Below, piece after piece: positions 9,484 through 18,499 of a stretch of 64,000 nucleotides of DNA. The DNA is taken from contig NC_022524.1 of the NCBI RefSeq assembly GCF_000473245.1, positions 3,124,501 to 3,188,500 of the forward strand, written 5' to 3'. Source of the DNA: Bacillus infantis NRRL B-14911 (GTDB lineage: Bacteria; Bacillota; Bacilli; Bacillales; Cytobacillaceae). Each line of letters opens with the position of its first letter. Position 1 is the stretch's first letter. The notes under the pieces are model-generated. The model was not told where the DNA came from, searched no databases, and worked only from the letters and a program-made list of their open reading frames with translations. The translations under genes and the position numbers were made by a program.

Positions 9484-10160
9484 GTCAATCCGATCCTTTC
9501 TTCAGCAAGCAGCATGATCTTCTCTACAACTTCCGGAATAGCAAGCGAGGTAGTGTCAATTACCACTGCATCATCAGCTTTTTTAAGCGGCGCTACTTCC
9601 CTTTCAGAATCCAGCTTGTCCCGGTATGCAATATCGGTTTTCAGCTGTTCAAGATCTGACGGGTAGCCTTTCTTTATATTCTCCTGATGTCTCCGCATGG
9701 CCCTCTCATCAACTGATGCAAGCAGGAATACTTTTACCTCTGCATGGGGAAGGACATGGGTACCGATATCACGGCCGTCCATAACTACCCCGCCGCCGAT
9801 CGAGAATGCTTTTTGCCTTCTGACCATCTCTTCCCGGACCTTGCGGTGCTTCGCAGCAATCGATACAGAGTTGGTAACAGCGGCTGTTCTTATCACTTCA
9901 GTAACATTTTCACCGTCCACAAGGATAATTTGCCCCTGTTCACCTGGAAGCAAGTCAATCTGGATGCCTGTGAGAATATCCATCAGCTTATCTTCATTTT
10001 CCAGGTCAGCGCCTGCCTCAATGGCTTTATATGTGAGTGCCCTGTACATGGCCCCTGTGTCTATATAAATATATGATAGCTTTTCAGCTGCAATTTTTGC
10101 CACAGTGCTTTTTCCTGCTGCTGCAGGGCCATCGATGGCAATTGAGATTTTTTTGATCAT
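9480..10160 (-). CDS. cmk: Cytidylate kinase
   Basis: 226 residues. It phosphorylates CMP and dCMP with ATP in pyrimidine nucleotide recycling. The P-loop GPAAAGKST is at residues 11-19. The family segments [28 protein letters not shown] and RAMRRHQE (lid region with arginines) follow in the expected order. The start ATG 10160 has a GGAGG-like site. It leads a cmk-plsC unit. Nothing unusual. Confidence 0.97.
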   Translation of the reverse strand: MIKKISIAIDGPAAAGKSTVAKIAAEKLSYIYIDTGAMYRALTYKAIEAGADLENEDKLMDILTGIQIDLLPGEQGQIILVDGENVTEVIRTAAVTNSVSIAAKHRKVREEMVRRQKAFSIGGGVVMDGRDIGTHVLPHAEVKVFLLASVDERAMRRHQENIKKGYPSDLEQLKTDIAYRDKLDSEREVAPLKKADDAVVIDTTSLAIPEVVEKIMLLAEERIGLT

Positions 10161-10286
10161 ATTTCCTCCTGTTACGCTTCCAGTTGGGTTTCTCTAAAAC
10201 TTACAAGAACCATTTTAACATATTATCCGCTGGTTTTTTATCAATATTTTGTCCTTTGACCTGCCTCTGAAGGGGTTTAAGCATAT

Positions 10287-10319
10287 AAAAAAAGCAGGCC
10301 GCTTATGCCCGCTCATTTT
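10287..10319 (-). terminator. Terminator at the 3' end of ypfB
   Basis: On the minus strand AGCGGGC and GCCTGCT (one G-U pair) enclose a short loop and are followed by TTTTTTT. The left arm overlaps the last codons of ypfB. Confidence 0.7.
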
Positions 10320-10498
10320 CCGCCGAAAGTCTCCAGCAGCTCCTCAAAGCTATTCTTTGCCACACCTTCGTACTGGGCAAGCTGCTTCAGCTCAGGCATG
10401 ACATCATATTTATGGAGCAGTACCTGGGCTGCGAGCAAAAAGAGCAGCTGGATAATGACTGCTTTCACAATCAGCCGTTCGAGCATCTTCATTTCCAT
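10313..10498 (-). CDS. ypfB: YpfB family small membrane protein (DUF5359)
   Basis: 61 residues with one hydrophobic segment (about residues 9-28, VIIQLLFLLAAQVLL) after the basic start MEMKMLERLIVK. A short polar tail ends LLETFGGK. This gives a single-pass membrane protein with a cytosolic N-terminus by the positive-inside rule. It lies between motI and cmk, the ypfB place in B. subtilis. The function is unknown. The gene is ended by its own terminator. Confidence 0.85.
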   Translation of the reverse strand: MEMKMLERLIVKAVIIQLLFLLAAQVLLHKYDVMPELKQLAQYEGVAKNSFEELLETFGGK

Positions 10499-10554
10499 CC
10501 CCGCCTGTTGACAATCTTATTATCATTATTGGCATCCAGGCAGGCAATTATTCG

Positions 10555-11214
10555 TTAAGCTTCCAGGCCTTTTTTCTTAAGGGCAAGCTGCCTGTCAAAA
10601 CAGAAGCGGAGAAGAAGCTGCCTGCCGGATGGGCCCAGATCCGCAAATTCAATCGATGCCTTATTTTTCAGTTCATTATGCTCTATGATTCTCACAATTT
10701 TTGCATCTGCTTTCAGATAATGATAGTCCCCATTCTGAAGGGCCAGCACCAGCAGTACTTTTATAAATATGCCTGCATCGAGCGGGCTGTCTTTATCCAC
10801 AAGCAGACTTGCCCCGCCGGCACTGATGTCTTCCGTTACAGCCTTAAACGGGGAAAATTCGCGGCCAATCGGCTGTACAGCAGCATCGATGGCTGCTTCG
10901 ATCCTCACATACTGCCGCCTCTGGATTTTGATAAGCTGCTTCGGGCCCGGATAGGATAAGACCATTAACGGGATATTCTGCTTAACCCTTCCTTTTACTT
11001 CTGTAGTAAATAAGAAAACGGATCCGTCATCTGAGACGAATGTAGCTTTAAGCTGTGTACCGTCAAGCAGGAAGGCTGTTTTTCCTGATTTTACATTGAC
11101 CGGGTAATCAATGAAAAGGGCATTGTCATTCTTTTCGGCCAGCTTGCATCTATATATTTCTTCTTTATGTCCATTCACTGTTTCAAGTGTTATTGAATCT
11201 CCAATTTTTATCAT
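10555..11214 (-). CDS. motI: c-di-GMP-binding PilZ flagellar brake protein
   Basis: 219 residues from ATG 11214, which begins MIKIGDSITLE; upstream in-frame codons to 11259 lack a better site. The N-terminal half is a YcgR-type beta domain. The C-terminal half is PilZ, with the c-di-GMP ligands RRQYVRI (RxxxR, near residue 100) and DISAGGASL (D/NxSxxG, near 130). B. subtilis MotI (YpfA/DgrA) binds c-di-GMP and disengages MotA from the flagellar rotor. All motifs are intact, so a motility brake role is likely. It is followed by ypfB. Confidence 0.92.
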   Translation of the reverse strand: MIKIGDSITLETVNGHKEEIYRCKLAEKNDNALFIDYPVNVKSGKTAFLLDGTQLKATFVSDDGSVFLFTTEVKGRVKQNIPLMVLSYPGPKQLIKIQRRQYVRIEAAIDAAVQPIGREFSPFKAVTEDISAGGASLLVDKDSPLDAGIFIKVLLVLALQNGDYHYLKADAKIVRIIEHNELKNKASIEFADLGPSGRQLLLRFCFDRQLALKKKGLEA

Positions 11215-11353
11215 GCTGACCCACTCTCTCTTGCTCTCTCTTAAATACACGCTTTTCAATCAGACAAAAGGATAATCCTGTCATTTAATTATGACACGGG
11301 ACCCATGGGTGAATCAAGACCTTATATAGTTCCAAAGACCTGTTTTTGTGATA

Positions 11354-11382
11354 TTAAAAAGCCCGGGAATATCCCCGGGCCC
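11354..11382 (-). terminator. Rho-independent terminator of ypeB
   Basis: On the minus strand GCCCGGG and TCCCGGGC enclose GATA and are followed by TTTTTAA, about 15 bases past the ypeB stop. Confidence 0.85.
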
Positions 11383-11397
11383 TGCAGTACATTCCTT

Positions 11398-12747
11398 TTA
11401 AACCACATCTTCGTAAATGGGCTCTGCATTCTGCAGCTTATCCACTTTTTCTTCAATGCCTGAATCAGCATTGATATAAATCCGATATGTGTCATCGCCC
11501 ATTGTACCCAGGAATTCATGGCATAATACTTCCTGGTTAAGGTCATTAATGATTACCGCAAGTCTCGTTTCCTGTATCTTCAGATTAGGATTGATCTTGT
11601 CCCTTGCCTCTTCCTGGCTTAAGCCCGCTTCAGGCAGTTCCCTTATGTGGTGTGACTTAAGATAATCCTCTGCTGAAAAGCCAATCATTTGCCCGTTATC
11701 AAGGGCCACCTTTACTTTTATCGAATCAGGATAGACTCTGATATCATCTTGTTTGGATACGAAAGTAAATACTCCGACATTATCGTATTGTGTACTTTCA
11801 AACAGGTCCAAATCCTTAAATCCATTGTCACTGAGGAATTTAATGGCTTTATTCCCGGCTTCATTCAAACTGACAGCCTGGTCGTTTACATCTCTGCTTA
11901 GGATAAACCAGATCGGATATCCGCCTTTTTTTGTTATATCCATATTGGCTTCCCTGCCGGTTTTCGGATCCTGGACAGAGACACTGTAGAAGCCGAAGTC
12001 AGAGCCTTTTCCGTTTTCCGTTACTTTTACAGCCGCCTTTTTCCCCATTCCTGCATATTTCTCAGCAATGGAGCGGGCTTTATTTTTTGAAATAGCCTCT
12101 CCCTCTAAATATTTATAATTTGAATCATCTTTCTGCATATTGACCATGGCGGGGCCAAAATCGGTCTCCCCATAACTCTCAACCGTCTTTTCCACGGTTT
12201 TGAACCCGTCGATGATTGTATTGTCCATTGGCTGTTTATTGGAGGCAAGCGCCATTTCAACGTCCATCCATCTGAGATTATTCTTCAGGACCATATGCTG
12301 GACTTTGCGGAGCTCCTGCTGGATATCGGCTGATTCTTTATAAAGCCCTTGAAGCGCCTTATACTCTTTATCTGACAAAGGTTCTTTGTCCAGATCCCTG
12401 ACTGCTGTGCGGTAGCTGAAATCCCCGATCTTCGCAAGAAAATCCTCTGTCTTATTGAATGGCATAAGTGTAAGCGGCAGCTGGCCAACATCACTATGGG
12501 CCGTGGATGTTATTTTCCAGACATCAGCAAGCGCCGGTGAAAGGGATTCCCTGGAATTCATGGCTAATGTAGTCCCAATTTTGTCATGAAGCAGGTCGGT
12601 TTGGTATGTCAGGTCATGAAAGGCCCTTTGATAGCTGTTTTCTGCATTAATAAGAATCGCATTCTTTTCCCTGTGCTCCTGGTATCCCCAAAAGCCGGCA
12701 CCAGCAGCTCCAAGGGCGAGTACGGCAATAAGTATCCCTCTAATCAC
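11398..12747 (-). CDS. ypeB: Germination protein YpeB
   Basis: 449 residues. An N-terminal hydrophobic helix (GILIAVLALGAAGAGFWGY) anchors it in the forespore inner membrane. A helical region follows (about residues 30-220), then three PepSY-like modules with repeats such as ARSIAEKYAGM, GNKAIKFLSDNGF and EEARDKINPNL. In Bacillus spores YpeB and the cortex-lytic enzyme SleB need each other for stability and localisation. It lies 14 bases behind sleB on the same strand, which is the conserved bicistron. Length is normal (about 450). Confidence 0.96.
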   Translation of the reverse strand: MIRGILIAVLALGAAGAGFWGYQEHREKNAILINAENSYQRAFHDLTYQTDLLHDKIGTTLAMNSRESLSPALADVWKITSTAHSDVGQLPLTLMPFNKTEDFLAKIGDFSYRTAVRDLDKEPLSDKEYKALQGLYKESADIQQELRKVQHMVLKNNLRWMDVEMALASNKQPMDNTIIDGFKTVEKTVESYGETDFGPAMVNMQKDDSNYKYLEGEAISKNKARSIAEKYAGMGKKAAVKVTENGKGSDFGFYSVSVQDPKTGREANMDITKKGGYPIWFILSRDVNDQAVSLNEAGNKAIKFLSDNGFKDLDLFESTQYDNVGVFTFVSKQDDIRVYPDSIKVKVALDNGQMIGFSAEDYLKSHHIRELPEAGLSQEEARDKINPNLKIQETRLAVIINDLNQEVLCHEFLGTMGDDTYRIYINADSGIEEKVDKLQNAEPIYEDVV

Positions 12748-12761
12748 TGTAAACCACCTCT

Positions 12762-13619
12762 CTATTCACAGAAAATATGTTTTCCGATCTTTTTGATTTG
12801 CGGCCGCGTCCAAATCCATCCGCTGGTCGCCGTATCAGGATTGAAATAATAGAGTGCTTCGCCGGTTGGATCCCAGCCGTTCATAGCGTCCATCACTGCT
12901 TCTTTGGCAGTTTCATTCGGTGTCAGCCATATCTGGCCGTCTGCCACAGCCGTAAAAGCGCGCGGCTCAAAAATCACGCCTGAAACTGTGTTGGGGAAGG
13001 TAGCGCTTTGCACCCGGTTCAAGATGACAGCTGCCACAGCCACCTGGCCTGTATAAGGCTCTCCCCTTGCTTCTCCATAAACTGCGTTTGCCATCAGCTG
13101 TATGTCATTCTGCGAAAATCCTGATGGGATATTGGCAGCAGAAGGCTGTTTGGCTTCAGGTTTTGCCGGGGCGCTCTGGCCACCGCCTCCGCCTCCGCCC
13201 TGTCCAGCACCGCCTGAAGGCTTTTTCTGCTTGTCCAGGTCAACACCGCCATAATGGGTGAATTTATTGCCTTTGTTGACTTGTTCTTTTACAAACTGTT
13301 CGTTGTACTTGGAAGCTTTTGCAAGCTTGGCCTTTGTTTCCTGGCCTGCCAGCCCATCAATCGGCAGACCGAATTCGTATTGGAAATTACGCAGCGCCCA
13401 GTAAGTTCCCCATCCAAATACCCCGTCGATTTTACCGTTATAAAACCCGAGGTACTGAAGCCTTGACTGAAGTTCAATAACATCATCGCCCACAGCACCA
13501 TGCTGGATGACCTGAGCTGAAAAAGCATCTGCTTTTTCAGATGGCCCCAGCAGCGGGAGTGCGGCTGCAAAAAGCGGAATGAGCAGAGCCAGCTTAATCA
13601 CCAATAATTTGTTTTTCAT
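12762..13619 (-). CDS. sleB: Spore cortex-lytic enzyme SleB
   Basis: 285 residues from ATG 13619, with a GGGGG site 9 bases ahead; the TTG three codons earlier abuts that site. The signal peptide MKNKLLVIKLALLIPLF is followed by a peptidoglycan-binding domain (about residues 38-105, VIELQSRLQYLGFYNGKIDG), then a glycine-rich linker. The C-terminal Hydrolase_2 domain contains NAVYGEARGEPYTGQ, whose YGEARGE glutamate is the expected catalytic residue. SleB is a lytic transglycosylase cutting at muramic-delta-lactam in spore cortex during germination. It precedes ypeB. Confidence 0.96.
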   Translation of the reverse strand: MKNKLLVIKLALLIPLFAAALPLLGPSEKADAFSAQVIQHGAVGDDVIELQSRLQYLGFYNGKIDGVFGWGTYWALRNFQYEFGLPIDGLAGQETKAKLAKASKYNEQFVKEQVNKGNKFTHYGGVDLDKQKKPSGGAGQGGGGGGGQSAPAKPEAKQPSAANIPSGFSQNDIQLMANAVYGEARGEPYTGQVAVAAVILNRVQSATFPNTVSGVIFEPRAFTAVADGQIWLTPNETAKEAVMDAMNGWDPTGEALYYFNPDTATSGWIWTRPQIKKIGKHIFCE

Positions 13620-13660
13620 GGATAGCAACCCCCAGATGATAATCTAATTAACATTAACCC

Positions 13661-13690
13661 TATTTTTTTCAGAGGCTGGGTTTTTATGCA
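13661..13690 (-). promoter_or_regulatory. Candidate forespore (sigma-G/F) promoter of sleB-ypeB
   Basis: On the minus strand a TGCATA -35 (13685-13690), 14 bases, and GAAAAAAATA (13661-13670) resemble the sigma-F/sigma-G consensus GGnnAnAnTA with one mismatch. sleB is known to be a sigma-G gene in B. subtilis. The same geometry is seen upstream of dacF. Confidence 0.5.
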
Positions 13691-13743
13691 AATGAGAGTA
13701 ATTTGACGGTAGTAAATATATGGAAGGCAATACTTATGCCCCC

Positions 13744-13835
13744 GGAACAAAAGCGCAAGCGCCTTGATCATCCCCCGACAGGCATAAGCCGAACTTCCCG
13801 GAAAGGCGTTCTTTGCCTTTTAGGGAGGTTTTCCT
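13744..13835. repeat. Single, truncated Bacillus-type intergenic repeat
   Basis: It begins AAAAGCGCAAGCGCCTTGA, continues with CCCCGACAGGCATAAGCC, and has the inner hairpin GAAAGGCGTTCTTTGCCTTT. The right-hand outer arm (CTTATGACTC...CTGGACAA) is missing; the prsW terminator follows instead. It is related to the cluster at 5494-6176. Confidence 0.7.
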
Positions 13836-13840
13836 TAACT

Positions 13841-13874
13841 AAAAAAACCCTTCACCTAGGGGTAAAGGGTTTTC
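13841..13874 (-). terminator. Terminator overlapping the prsW stop codon
   Basis: AAACCCTT (13845-13852) pairs with AAGGGTTT (13865-13872). On the minus strand the stem is followed by TTTTTTTAG. The prsW stop codon (13856-13858) lies in the loop. Confidence 0.8.
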
Positions 13875-14545
13875 TGATAATCAAAGCTCTCCTCGATCTG
13901 TTTCATGCTCATTGCCCTGGCCATCTTGACCTTTCTGAGGCCATACCACCAGAGGAAAATCATGAAGGGAACCATGATAAACTTCCAATGTTCCTGGGAT
14001 ACGAGAATAAAGTCATAGGTTCCATGGAGGATAAAAGGCAAAAAGAGTGAGAGGCTGATCCATTTCTTCCTTGATTCAGCCGTAAACTTGCCTTTTCCGA
14101 TATAGTAGCCCATTATGACACCGAATAATGCATGGCTAGAAACCGGCAGCAGGGCACGGCCAATCGCATATTCCAGCCCATTGGCAATAAGATATAGGAT
14201 ATTTTCCGCAGTGGCAAAGCCAAGGGATACGCTTGCACCATAAACAATGCCATCATACGGTTCATCAAAGCTTATATGCTGATAAACGGTATAGAATAAA
14301 ATAAACCATTTGAAAAATTCTTCGAGCATACTTGCGGAAAAGAATGCACTGACAATATCAGATTGGACAATCTGCTCGGTCTCAAGGACATACTGGATGA
14401 ACATGATCGGGAACACCAGCAGGGCACCAAAAAGAAAAGTCCTGAACACCATTGAAACTGGCTCGGAATCGTATTCGTCCTTTAAATAAAAGTAGCTAAG
14501 CAAAGCCAGACCAGGAGCTATTCCGGCAGATAATATTCCCAGCAT
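13856..14545 (-). CDS. prsW: Membrane protease PrsW (site-1 protease family)
   Basis: 229 residues from ATG 14545, with AAGAGGAC 7 bases ahead and the known start [20 protein letters not shown]; six more codons are possible upstream. It is a multi-pass membrane protein with conserved glutamates in [11 protein letters not shown] (near residue 75). Histidines occur in [11 protein letters not shown] and FILHGTYDF. In B. subtilis PrsW starts the proteolysis of anti-sigma factor RsiW and so activates sigma-W. No rsiW or sigW lies in this window. All key residues are present. Confidence 0.93.
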   Translation of the reverse strand: MLGILSAGIAPGLALLSYFYLKDEYDSEPVSMVFRTFLFGALLVFPIMFIQYVLETEQIVQSDIVSAFFSASMLEEFFKWFILFYTVYQHISFDEPYDGIVYGASVSLGFATAENILYLIANGLEYAIGRALLPVSSHALFGVIMGYYIGKGKFTAESRKKWISLSLFLPFILHGTYDFILVSQEHWKFIMVPFMIFLWWYGLRKVKMARAMSMKQIEESFDYQKTLYP

Positions 14546-14716
14546 GAGCTGTCCTCTTTTCAATCTGTTTTCTTAATCGTATCATGATATTATGATAATG
14601 AAAATGGATTAATCATAGATCAAGCTTATTTTATGGGGAAAAGGCAGCGGTACAGGATTCCCATGAATTCCTCCCTTCCGCAGCATTTTCTGCAAATCAT
14701 CCTGGAGGCTATAGAA

Positions 14717-15694
14717 ATGACAAAGAAAAAAATACTCATCATCCATACAGGCGGCACGATTTCAATGAGTGAAGATGCTTCAACCGGTGCCGTCGTACCT
14801 ACAGAAAAGAATCCTATGACAGATAAAACGAATGAGCTGTTTGAACTGGCCGATATCATAGTTGAAGAGCCTTTTCATCTGCCTTCACCGCATATTACAC
14901 CAGTAGAAATGCTTGTACTAAGGGATTTAATAGACAAGCACTACCAGACTGGGAAAATAGACGGAGCAGTCATCACCCATGGAACGGATACACTCGAGGA
15001 GACAGCTTATTTTCTTGATCTTACCCTCCAGGCGCCAATCCCTGTGATTGTTACCGGTGCCATGCGGTCAAGCAATGAAATAGGATCGGACGGCCTGTAT
15101 AATCTGATAGCCTCACTGAGGGTGGCTGTAAGCAGCGAGGCTATGAATAAAGGGGTACTGGTTGTTCTGAATGATGAGATCCACACAGCGGAGAATTGCA
15201 CTAAAACCCATACCAGCAATGTCTCAACTTTCCAAAGTCCCCAATATGGACCGATCGGGATTGTCACTAAGAGGGGGGTGCTCTTTCACCACTCGCCACT
15301 CACCAAAGAAAGCTACCAGATATCCGATGTTTCCAAAAAGGTCGTGCTCGTAAAAGCGCATGCCGGAATGGATTCCTCATTGCTGATGGCAATCAAAGAC
15401 CTGCAGATGGATGGCGTGGTCATTGAAGCGCTTGGACAGGGCAATCTTCCGCCTGCAGCAGCTGTTGGGGTTCAAAGCCTGATAGAAGCCAATATACCCG
15501 TTGTCCTTGTGTCCAGATGCTTCAATGGGATTGCCCAGGATGTATATGGCTATGAGGGCGGCGGCAAGCAGCTGAAAGAGCTTGGAGTCATTTTTTCAAA
15601 CGGCCTGAACGGTCAGAAAGCACGCCTGAAACTGCTGATCGCGCTGACCCTCACTGATGAAATGGAGCATATTGAAAGGCTTTTCCAAGTATAA
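14717..15694 (+). CDS. ansA: L-asparaginase, type I
   Basis: 325 residues from ATG 14717 (GGAGG 9 bases ahead); earlier in-frame codons to 14633 are not needed. It hydrolyses asparagine to aspartate and ammonia in the cytosol. The first active-site threonine is in LIIHTGGTISMSED (near residue 14). The second, with Asp, is in VITHGTDTLEETAYFL (near residue 88). The KAHAGMDSSLL segment is typical of AnsA. It faces bdr tail to tail across a shared terminator. B. subtilis ansA lies elsewhere, so the place differs although the flanks are conserved. Confidence 0.95.
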   Translation: MTKKKILIIHTGGTISMSEDASTGAVVPTEKNPMTDKTNELFELADIIVEEPFHLPSPHITPVEMLVLRDLIDKHYQTGKIDGAVITHGTDTLEETAYFLDLTLQAPIPVIVTGAMRSSNEIGSDGLYNLIASLRVAVSSEAMNKGVLVVLNDEIHTAENCTKTHTSNVSTFQSPQYGPIGIVTKRGVLFHHSPLTKESYQISDVSKKVVLVKAHAGMDSSLLMAIKDLQMDGVVIEALGQGNLPPAAAVGVQSLIEANIPVVLVSRCFNGIAQDVYGYEGGGKQLKELGVIFSNGLNGQKARLKLLIALTLTDEMEHIERLFQV

Positions 15695-15696
15695 TG

Positions 15697-15727
15697 AAAA
15701 GGGGCACCGGTTGCGGTGCCCCTTTCA
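15697..15727. terminator. Bidirectional terminator between ansA and bdr
   Basis: GGGGCACC and GGTGCCCC pair perfectly around GGTTGC. A-rich and T-rich flanks lie on both sides, so it can serve the convergent genes ansA (+) and bdr (-). Confidence 0.9.
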
Positions 15728-15730
15728 TAT

Positions 15731-16702
15731 TCAGCTGTCCGATTCACGCTTCTTTATAGCTTCCGCAATGATCCCGCCATGGAAGCGGCCATTTTCAATG
15801 AATATTTCATTTGCATTATTGCCCGCTGCAATCACGCCCGCTATAAAGATTCCTTCAATATTTGTTTCCATCGTTTCTTCACTGTAATGCGGCCGTCCTG
15901 ATGCGGGGTCAATGACAATCCCCATCTTTTTAAGGAAGGTGTGATCAGGATGGTAGCCTGTCATAGCAAAAACAAAATCATTTTTTACCGCTTCCTGCCT
16001 GCCCTCTTTTTCATAAATGACTTGGGTCTCGGTGATTGCTCTCACTTCTGCATCAAATTCCATTTTCACTTGGCCTGACCGTGCAAGTGATTCAAATTCC
16101 GGCAAAATCCACGGTTTGATGCTTTGGGAGTATTGGCTTCCCCTGTACAAAACGGTTACTCTCGCACCCGCTTTGTTAAGCTCGATGGCTGCATCCACAC
16201 TTGAGTTCTTTCCGCCAATCACCACGACATCTTTATTGAAATAAGGGTGGGCTTCCTTGAAATAATGAAAAACCTTGGGAAGGTCTTCCCCTGGTATATC
16301 AAGATAATTCGGGTTGTCATAATAGCCTGTCGCAATAATTACATACGGAGCAGTATATTGTCCTTTATCCGTCTGGACGACAAAGCCTTCCTGGTCCTTC
16401 GTGACTCCAAGGACCTTTTCATACGCACGGATATTAAGCTGCTTCCTCTTTGCCACTTCCCTGTAGTACACAAGGGCCTGGTTCCTCTGCGGCTTATAAT
16501 TTTCTGTAACAAAAGCCACCCCTCCGATTTCAAGTTTTTCAGCCGTACTGAAAAAAGTCTGATGGGTCGGATAATGATAGATGGCATTAACAATGTTTCC
16601 TTTTTCAATCACAAGGGGTTCCTTTCCCGCTTCCTTTAACGCAATGGCTGCTGCAAGTCCGCAGGGGCCTCCTCCTATAATAATCGCATCTTCCGATTTC
16701 AT
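15731..16702 (-). CDS. bdr: Bacillithiol disulfide reductase (YpdA)
   Basis: 323 residues. It is an NADPH-dependent flavoprotein that reduces bacillithiol disulfide in low-GC Gram-positives. The FAD-binding motif GGGPCGLAAA is at residues 10-19. The NADPH-binding motif VVIGGKNSSVDAAIEL is near residue 165, and AGVIAAGNNANEIFIENGR near residue 290 is the C-terminal FAD contact. The cysteine after GGGP fits YpdA proteins. It lies next to gudB as in B. subtilis. The assignment to Bdr rather than a generic thioredoxin reductase rests on the family pattern and gene order. Confidence 0.93.
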   Translation of the reverse strand: MKSEDAIIIGGGPCGLAAAIALKEAGKEPLVIEKGNIVNAIYHYPTHQTFFSTAEKLEIGGVAFVTENYKPQRNQALVYYREVAKRKQLNIRAYEKVLGVTKDQEGFVVQTDKGQYTAPYVIIATGYYDNPNYLDIPGEDLPKVFHYFKEAHPYFNKDVVVIGGKNSSVDAAIELNKAGARVTVLYRGSQYSQSIKPWILPEFESLARSGQVKMEFDAEVRAITETQVIYEKEGRQEAVKNDFVFAMTGYHPDHTFLKKMGIVIDPASGRPHYSEETMETNIEGIFIAGVIAAGNNANEIFIENGRFHGGIIAEAIKKRESDS

Positions 16703-16785
16703 ATGTCAGCGCTCCTTACTTAAGCATTCTCTTTTTTTCCCCGTCTGACAGGCAGGGACTCCTTTATATTTATCCTTCACATCGG

Positions 16786-16823
16786 AAAAAAAATCTCCCA
16801 TCAATTTATGATAGGAGATTTTA
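16786..16823 (-). terminator. Rho-independent terminator of gudB
   Basis: On the minus strand AAAATCTCCTATC pairs with GATGGGAGATTTT and is followed by a T-run, about 30 bases past the gudB stop. Confidence 0.85.
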
Positions 16824-16852
16824 TTGAAACATTCAATGATATGAGCTTCTTC

Positions 16853-18130
16853 TTACACCCAGCCGCGGAATCTGGAGGCTTCAGCTGTTTTGCGGACGCC
16901 AACCATATATGCAGCAAGCCTCATGTCCACTCTTCTTGTCTGTGCCGTATCGTAAATATTATTGAATGATTTGCACATGATCTTCTCAAGTTTTTCTTCC
17001 ACTTCTTCTTCAGACCAGTAATAGCCCTGGTTATTCTGAACCCATTCAAAGTAAGATACGGTCACTCCCCCTGCAGAGGCCAGAACATCCGGCACGAGCA
17101 GGATGCCCCTTTCTGTCAGTATCTGGGTTGCTTCGAGGGTAGTAGGCCCGTTAGCAGCCTCGACTACGATGCTTGCCCTGATATTATGGGCATTTTCTTC
17201 GGTAATTTGATTTTCGATGGCAGCAGGAACAAGGATATCGCAATCCAGTTCCAATAGCTCTTTGTTGGTAATTGTATTATTGAAAAGCTTGGTTACCGTC
17301 CCAAAACTGTCACGGCGGTCAAGCAGATAGTCAATGTCAAGCCCCTCGGGATCATGCAGGCCGCCGTAGGCATCAGATATGCCCACAACCTTCGCACCGG
17401 CATCATGCATGAATTTGGAAAGAAAGCTTCCGGCATTTCCGAAGCCCTGTACAACGACGCGCGCTCCCTGAAGGTTGATGCCTTTCTTCCTGGCAGCTTC
17501 CCTGATGCAGATGGTGACGCCTTTCGCAGTTGCTGATTCCCTTCCATGAGAGCCCCCTAGTACAAGCGGTTTTCCTGTAATAAAGCCAGGAGAGTTAAAT
17601 TCATCTATTCTGCTGTATTCGTCCATCATCCAAGCCATGATTTGAGAGTTGGTAAATACATCTGGAGCCGGAATATCTTTGGTAGGACCCACAATCTGGC
17701 TTATTGCACGGACATAGCCTCGGCTGAGCCTTTCCAGCTCACGGAAGGACATATCTCTGGGATCACATACAATCCCGCCTTTTCCGCCGCCATAAGGCAA
17801 ATCGACGATGCCGCACTTAAGACTCATCCAAATGGAAAGGGCTTTCACCTCTTTTTCCGTTACTCCCGGATGGAAGCGGATGCCGCCCTTAGTCGGCCCA
17901 ACAGCATCATTATGCTGTGCCCGGTAGCCAGTAAAGACTTTAACAGACCCATCATCCATTCTGACAGGTATTTTAACTGTCATCATGCGGATCGGCTCTT
18001 TCAGCAGTTCATATACCTCTTCAGGATATCCAAGCTTTTCGAGAGCCTTATGAATAACAGTTTGAGTTGACTTTAAAACGTCATGTTTGTCTTCTTTATT
18101 TGTGTTTCCAGTACCGTTCTCGGCTACCAT
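16853..18130 (-). CDS. gudB: NAD-dependent glutamate dehydrogenase
   Basis: 425 residues from ATG 18130, with a consensus AGGAGG 7 bases ahead. It converts glutamate to 2-oxoglutarate and ammonia. Substrate-site segments are [13 protein letters not shown] and [15 protein letters not shown] (catalytic lysine region, near residues 95-130). The nucleotide-binding loop is [15 protein letters not shown] (near 230), and [14 protein letters not shown] is the C-terminal signature. The bdr-gudB-mecB neighbourhood matches gudB rather than rocG. I see no tandem-duplication insert like that of the inactive B. subtilis 168 allele. Confidence 0.95.
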   Translation of the reverse strand: MVAENGTGNTNKEDKHDVLKSTQTVIHKALEKLGYPEEVYELLKEPIRMMTVKIPVRMDDGSVKVFTGYRAQHNDAVGPTKGGIRFHPGVTEKEVKALSIWMSLKCGIVDLPYGGGKGGIVCDPRDMSFRELERLSRGYVRAISQIVGPTKDIPAPDVFTNSQIMAWMMDEYSRIDEFNSPGFITGKPLVLGGSHGRESATAKGVTICIREAARKKGINLQGARVVVQGFGNAGSFLSKFMHDAGAKVVGISDAYGGLHDPEGLDIDYLLDRRDSFGTVTKLFNNTITNKELLELDCDILVPAAIENQITEENAHNIRASIVVEAANGPTTLEATQILTERGILLVPDVLASAGGVTVSYFEWVQNNQGYYWSEEEVEEKLEKIMCKSFNNIYDTAQTRRVDMRLAAYMVGVRKTAEASRFRGWV

Positions 18131-18181
18131 TTGTAAACCTCCTAAAAAAATCACTTTGCATTTTGTCCGTATTCATGACAT

Positions 18182-18209
18182 AGTATACACCTTTGTTTGA
18201 TTTATGCAA
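18182..18209 (-). promoter_or_regulatory. Candidate sigma-A promoter of gudB
   Basis: Minus-strand TTGCAT (18204-18209) and TATACT (18182-18187) are 16 bp apart, about 50 bases ahead of the gudB start. Confidence 0.6.
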
Positions 18210-18247
18210 GAAGAAAAATGCACTTTTCGGCATTTTTTGATTACTTG

Positions 18248-18275
18248 TTGAAAACGCTGTCAACGCTGATATAAT
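18248..18275 (+). promoter_or_regulatory. Plus-strand sigma-A-like promoter with embedded cre site
   Basis: TTGAAA (18248-18253) and TATAAT (18270-18275) are 16 bp apart on the plus strand, pointing away from gudB into a gene-free gap. TGAAAACGCTGTCA (18249-18262) fits the CcpA-binding cre consensus and overlaps the -35 box and spacer. No ORF with a ribosome-binding site follows before the hairpin at 18394. The cre could instead act on gudB, whose promoter is about 65 bp away. Gap 18131-18499 otherwise holds only the gudB promoter and the mecB terminator. Confidence 0.5.
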
Positions 18276-18393
18276 GGGAATTTTCAGTTATTTCAACATT
18301 AACACTTTTCCCTTATTCACGTAAAAAAAACGCCATATTTACGATATCTGAAAAATGGGCTCAAAGCTATAGCAAAAAAGTTTATGGACGCAC

Positions 18394-18433
18394 AAAAAGA
18401 CAGGCTGTCATCATAAAATCCCAACCTGTCTTC
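18394..18433 (-). terminator. Rho-independent terminator of mecB
   Basis: AGACAGG (18398-18404) pairs with CCTGTCT (18425-18431). The minus strand continues TTTTTG. The plus side is less T-rich (TCTTCTATT). Confidence 0.7.
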
Positions 18434-18499
18434 TTCTATTGTATTCTCCCGGGAAAATGGTTCCATTCAAACAAAGAGCATCTTCCAGCCTTTGTATTC

